Assembly: GCA_947448675.1 (NCBI GenBank)
Contig: CANFOR010000107.1
Location: 1 to 9,250, forward strand
Source of the DNA: Betaproteobacteria bacterium
GTDB lineage: Bacteria > Pseudomonadota > Gammaproteobacteria > Burkholderiales > Burkholderiaceae_C
Length of the DNA: 9,250 nt
Direction: 5' to 3'
This document shows positions 6,679 through 9,250 of the stretch, in pieces. The translations under genes and the position numbers were made by a program. Numbering within the stretch: the stretch's first letter is position 1; every line of letters begins with the position of its first letter. The notes below the pieces were generated by a model. The model saw only the letters and a program-made list of their open reading frames with translations. It was not told the DNA's origin and ran no database searches.

Positions 6679-6720
6679 ATTTTATGGTGCATGAAGGTGC
6701 CTGCAGGGTGCTGCTCATGC
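6679..6720 (-). promoter_or_regulatory. Candidate promoter/operator of the transporter operon with phased GCACC repeats
   Basis: On the minus strand a TAAAAT (6679-6684, one mismatch to TATAAT) lies about 130 nt before the binding-protein ATG. No good -35 is found 16-18 nt further upstream. Instead that space holds three direct copies of GCACC (plus strand GGTGC at 6686-6690, 6696-6700 and 6707-6711), spaced 10 and 11 nt, i.e. on the same face of the helix. An inverted pair GCATGA (6689-6694) and TCATGC (6715-6720) frames them. A weak promoter with a regulator bound over the -35 region would explain this layout. The regulator is unknown, and the motif is short enough that chance is possible. 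Confidence 0.3.
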
Positions 6721-6780
6721 AATTTTCATCCCACTCAATTGGAAAACTTTAGTTTGATGCATTGCGCTATTTAATTTAAC

Positions 6781-7020
6781 TAATTTTAATTACTATCGAA
6801 ATTAATTTAATGAAAAACAGTTTTTCGCCAGCTTAATTGCTGCGAAATCATTTTTTATGAAATATCATTTGTAATGAATTTACATTTTGTTTTTTGATGG
6901 TATTTATTTATTACATTGATTGTTAAAAATACAAATTTAATAGTAATACATAAGTATTGGCATATTTTTTAAAACAAAAAAATAGCAGTAGTTGTGGTTT
7001 GAAATTTTAAAAGAACGGGT
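6781..7020. other. Extremely AT-rich tract (about 21% GC) upstream of the surface-protein gene
   Basis: Counting bases gives 51 G/C in 240 positions, against roughly 60% in the neighbouring minus-strand genes. The tract has many A/T runs (for example 6840-6870 and 6963-6982) and a TCGAAATTAA (6796-6805) that loosely resembles the H-NS nucleation motif. It contains no plausible gene. A TTGGCA at 6957-6962 (5 of 6 to the -35 consensus) has only a weak -10 partner. It probably contains the promoter of the plus-strand gene and could be a binding region for an H-NS-type silencer. The remaining part of the 6549-7025 intergenic region is covered by the leader and operator entries. Confidence 0.6.
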
Positions 7021-7025
7021 GTCTT

Positions 7026-9250
7026 GTGATCAAGAGTTTCTGTTGCGCTGGATGGGGCGGTGCGAGGCTGCTGCGCCGCAGCGTGTACCTATTGGTTTTC
7101 TTGCTGTGCGGAATTTTGCTACCAATGCAGGTGGCCATCGCCTTTCAAATCCCAGCCGATGGTGCTGATACCTGGGTAGTGACTGGGGGCGTGGCCGCCA
7201 AGTCAACGCCATCAGGTGTCAAGGTCAGTGTGGCAGTGACGGGCGCTGTTGCAATTTCTACACTGAATAACGTGACACAGATGTCTGGGGCTGGTGCAGC
7301 GCCAACGGCTGTGGGTGGATTCTTAACCCCAGCCCTACCTTTGCCCACCAACGGGCTACGCTTATTGCTTGCAGACTTAGGCACTCCCTGTGTGGCTTCA
7401 AGCCCCAATGCCTTGACCTGCAGTACCTTTGCTACGCTTTCTGTAAAGTTTTCAGATGCGGCGGGTCTGCCGATTGTTGTTCGCAATCCAGTGATGCACT
7501 TGTCGCGGGTGGGTGGTAATGCGCCCAATGGCCTCCCAGGTGGGACGTTCTTGTATTTTGGGGTTACCCATACGCTGGTCGGCTCTACCCCTGCGGGTGC
7601 AACTTTAGGCCCGCTGAATGCTAGTGGAGTTGGTCTGACGGTGTCAGGTGGAAATCTCATATCACCTATTGCTACGTCTGCAATAACGGGCAATTGCCCA
7701 GCTCTAGGTGGCGGCAATACGGCGGGTTGCGGTAGCGTCCCCATACTCGGCTTCGTATCTGCACTGAATTTCAATATTGGCGCCTTGCGCGACTCGACAG
7801 CCAACCCATGGAATTCCACTCAAGGTGCCAATGGCCCACCAGGTGATGGTTGGTACATCACCTTTTCATTTGACGAAGACTTTGGTGATGCGCCCGCTAG
7901 CTTCGGTACTTTCACCAATGCCGTAGGCACGACTGCAGCGAGCCATATCCTGAGCGATTTGGCTTTGGGCGCGCAGTTCAGTACCGCCAATAACAATACG
8001 ACCACAATGAACGGTGACGCGCAGGCTGTCGGCCCCTTTCAGGCCAGCCCGGTTCAAGTAGCAGCAGGTGCTAACAACAATGGTGCGCTTGGAGATGGTT
8101 TGGAGGAAGATGGCTTAGCGACTCCCTTGCCGCCCCTTACTACCAACTTGATTGGCGGTGTATACACCTTAACGCCCACCTTGAGCGGAGCCTCCCGTAC
8201 GGGCACGGTGTGCGGATGGATCGACTTTAACCGTGACGGTGTTTTCACGGCAGCAGAAGGCACTTGCACGCCATTTGCTGCGGGGGCCACGTCTGTTGCC
8301 CTGAATTGGACGGTGCCTACTGCTACATCGGCAGGTAATGCTTATGTGCGCATTCGCGCCAGCTATGCGCCAATGACCACGGCAAGCATCAACGGTCTGC
8401 TCAATAGTGGCGAGGTTGAGGATTACAACGTCGATATCAAGCCTGTTATCAAAGTAGTAAAAGTACTGCAACCAGCGGCTGACGCGGGTACGTTTAACTT
8501 ATCTATCGCAGGAACTAATTTTGCAACCAGTGTGGGTAACAATGGGTCTACGACATTCCGGACGGTCTACAACACTGGCACGAATGACGTTACGACTGCA
8601 ACCAGTATTGCTACAGCCACAATTACGGGCGTAGTGGTTAGTGAAACTGCTGTTGCTCCTGCTTTATTAGCGAACTACACCACTACTTCTGTTTGTACCA
8701 ATGCTGCGGGTACTGCCGTCACTGTGGGCGGTACAGCGCTTGCACCCTCGGTTTCAATTCCGCGCTCGCTTACCGGGACGCTAGCGAATGGCCAGGCGCA
8801 AGCCATCACCTGCACGTTAACCAATAAGCGCATTCCAACACTGACATTGGTTAAAGTCTGGTCTGGCGCAACCGTAAACGACGCGGTAAATATTACGGCT
8901 ACAGGCTTGGCAACACTGACGTCGGTAGCCAGTGCATCGAATCAGACAAATACCGGAACTGCCCAGGCAGTTAGTGCTGGTAACGTTATTACGATAACCG
9001 AGACGTTTACCACTGGCATCGCAGCAAATTACTCCAAAGCTTTAACGTGTTCTGGTACCGCGGGCCTAGTTGGTAGCGTACTTACGGTTGGCGCATCAGA
9101 CGGTGCTATTGTTTGTACATTCACGAATAGCGGCGCCAGCCCCTTGGCCGACCTGGGCGTGGCCCTGAGCGCACCGGCCAATGCCACGCCGGGCAAGACG
9201 GTGAGCGTCGTGGTGACCCTGAGCAATGCCGGGCCCAGCACCGCCCAGAA
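7026..9250 (+). CDS. Large secreted GEVED/DUF11-type repeat surface protein (5' part, runs off window)
   Basis: An open frame of 741 codons from GTG 7026 to the window edge, with no stop. An in-frame TAA at 7008-7010 makes GTG 7026 the first usable start; no strong Shine-Dalgarno precedes it. Residues 1-39 form a signal peptide with a basic n-region (ARLLRRS) and a hydrophobic core, cleavage likely after AIA (39). Residues 40-285 are a Gly/Ala/Thr-rich beta region. A GEVED domain follows, with FGDAP (286-290), GDGLEEDG (356-363), CGWIDFNRDGVF (396-407) and GEVEDY (462-467). Two related modules lie at about 473-602 and 603-702, each with two Cys and ending in (C)T(F/L)TN. A DUF11-like repeat begins near 706 (ADLGVALSAPANATPG). 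The ten Cys of the visible mature chain are evenly paired, which fits an oxidised extracellular protein. Family knowledge: such proteins are large envelope or adhesin-like proteins, often with a C-terminal sorting tail, which here would be outside the window. The binding target is unknown. Confidence 0.88.
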   Translation, partial: MIKSFCCAGWGGARLLRRSVYLLVFLLCGILLPMQVAIAFQIPADGADTWVVTGGVAAKSTPSGVKVSVAVTGAVAISTLNNVTQMSGAGAAPTAVGGFLTPALPLPTNGLRLLLADLGTPCVASSPNALTCSTFATLSVKFSDAAGLPIVVRNPVMHLSRVGGNAPNGLPGGTFLYFGVTHTLVGSTPAGATLGPLNASGVGLTVSGGNLISPIATSAITGNCPALGGGNTAGCGSVPILGFVSALNFNIGALRDSTANPWNSTQGANGPPGDGWYITFSFDEDFGDAPASFGTFTNAVGTTAASHILSDLALGAQFSTANNNTTTMNGDAQAVGPFQASPVQVAAGANNNGALGDGLEEDGLATPLPPLTTNLIGGVYTLTPTLSGASRTGTVCGWIDFNRDGVFTAAEGTCTPFAAGATSVALNWTVPTATSAGNAYVRIRASYAPMTTASINGLLNSGEVEDYNVDIKPVIKVVKVLQPAADAGTFNLSIAGTNFATSVGNNGSTTFRTVYNTGTNDVTTATSIATATITGVVVSETAVAPALLANYTTTSVCTNAAGTAVTVGGTALAPSVSIPRSLTGTLANGQAQAITCTLTNKRIPTLTLVKVWSGATVNDAVNITATGLATLTSVASASNQTNTGTAQAVSAGNVITITETFTTGIAANYSKALTCSGTAGLVGSVLTVGASDGAIVCTFTNSGASPLADLGVALSAPANATPGKTVSVVVTLSNAGPSTAQ
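8208..8429 (+). other. GEVED domain core with calcium-site-like loop
   Basis: Within the surface protein, D400-x-N402-x-D404-G405 followed by E411 has the spacing of the DxNxDG loops that bind calcium in dockerin-like and extracellular repeat proteins. Cys396 and Cys414 flank the loop and could form a disulfide. The domain closes with the name-giving GEVEDY (462-467). Metal binding is inferred from the motif only. Confidence 0.6.
8442..9131 (+). repeat. Two related Cys-containing beta modules in the surface protein
   Basis: Residues 473-602 and 603-702 share a plan: an opening strand with V(I/L)K(V) or TLTLVKVW, a TxxxT-rich middle, an ITxTE or VVSET strand, a (L/A)ANY motif, then a first Cys (SVC or LTC), a GTAxxxG stretch and a second Cys in ITCTLTN or IVCTFTN. 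This matches repeated Ig/prealbumin-like modules seen in bacterial surface proteins. The DNA of the two copies is well diverged, so the duplication is old or the modules came from separate sources. Confidence 0.6.

Noticed and set aside
6549..6680. TPP (thiamine) riboswitch in the leader of the NMT1/THI5-like transporter
   Set aside because: I looked for the CTGAGA and the ACCTGA...GATAATGCC-type core on the minus strand and found neither; the leader holds only a 5-bp hairpin.
6684..6752. 22-codon plus-strand open frame starting ATG in the intergenic region (MVHEGACRVLLMQFSS...)
   Set aside because: No Shine-Dalgarno, very short, and it coincides with the GGTGC repeat block; nothing supports translation.
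7145..7819. 224-codon open frame on the minus strand opposite the surface gene
   Set aside because: Its low-complexity Pro/Ala/Val-rich translation shows no domain, and the plus-strand frame has a signal peptide and GEVED motifs over the same span. It is a shadow of that gene.
8832..8843. IPTL motif in the surface protein as an IPTL-CTERM sorting signal
   Set aside because: It lies in the middle of the chain at the start of a repeat module, with no following hydrophobic segment and basic tail, so it is a coincidence.

Overview
The window looks like a chromosomal piece of a betaproteobacterium, most likely Burkholderiales/Comamonadaceae. The grounds are GC-rich coding sequence with strong G/C at third codon positions, a NitT/TauT-type ABC operon with NMT1/THI5-like binding protein, a circularly permuted ATP-grasp plus transglutaminase pair, and a divergently placed GEVED/DUF11-type secreted protein. 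The genus cannot be fixed from the sequence.

Left arm (1-6548), all on the minus strand and tightly packed. In transcription order: a periplasmic substrate-binding protein (5517-6548), its ABC ATPase (4655-5482, GTG start) and its permease (3888-4658), which form a NitT/TauT/ThiXYZ-like importer of unknown substrate. Next come a polytopic membrane protein that I read as a divergent MlaE-type permease (3112-3855), a single-pass MCE/MlaD-domain protein (2007-3110), a circularly permuted type 2 ATP-grasp protein (457-2007) and the N-terminal part of a transglutaminase-like protein (1-452, cut by the window edge). Gaps are 34, -4, 32, 1, -1 and 4 nt, so all seven genes could be one transcript. 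The last four (membrane protein, MCE, ATP-grasp, transglutaminase) are the most tightly coupled. They form the most unusual grouping in the window: an envelope lipid-transport-like pair translationally linked to a predicted peptide-ligation/amide-processing pair.

Middle (6549-7025): a 477-nt divergent intergenic region. The side next to the transporter has a good Shine-Dalgarno, a small hairpin, and a possible -10 box beside three GGTGC (GCACC on the minus strand) direct repeats spaced one helical turn apart. The other side, 6781-7020, is only about 21% GC by count and stands out sharply from the GC-rich genes.

Right arm (7026-9250), plus strand: one very large open frame that continues past the window end. 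It starts at GTG 7026 and has a signal peptide, an N-terminal beta-rich region, a GEVED domain, two related Ig/prealbumin-like repeat modules and the start of a DUF11-type repeat. It is a predicted secreted or cell-surface protein with ten paired-looking cysteines in the visible mature part. At about 9131 codon use changes abruptly (G/C at third positions about 41% before, about 92% after), which suggests a mosaic gene assembled from modules of different origin.

No rRNA, tRNA, CRISPR array, insertion sequence or convincing intrinsic terminator was seen.
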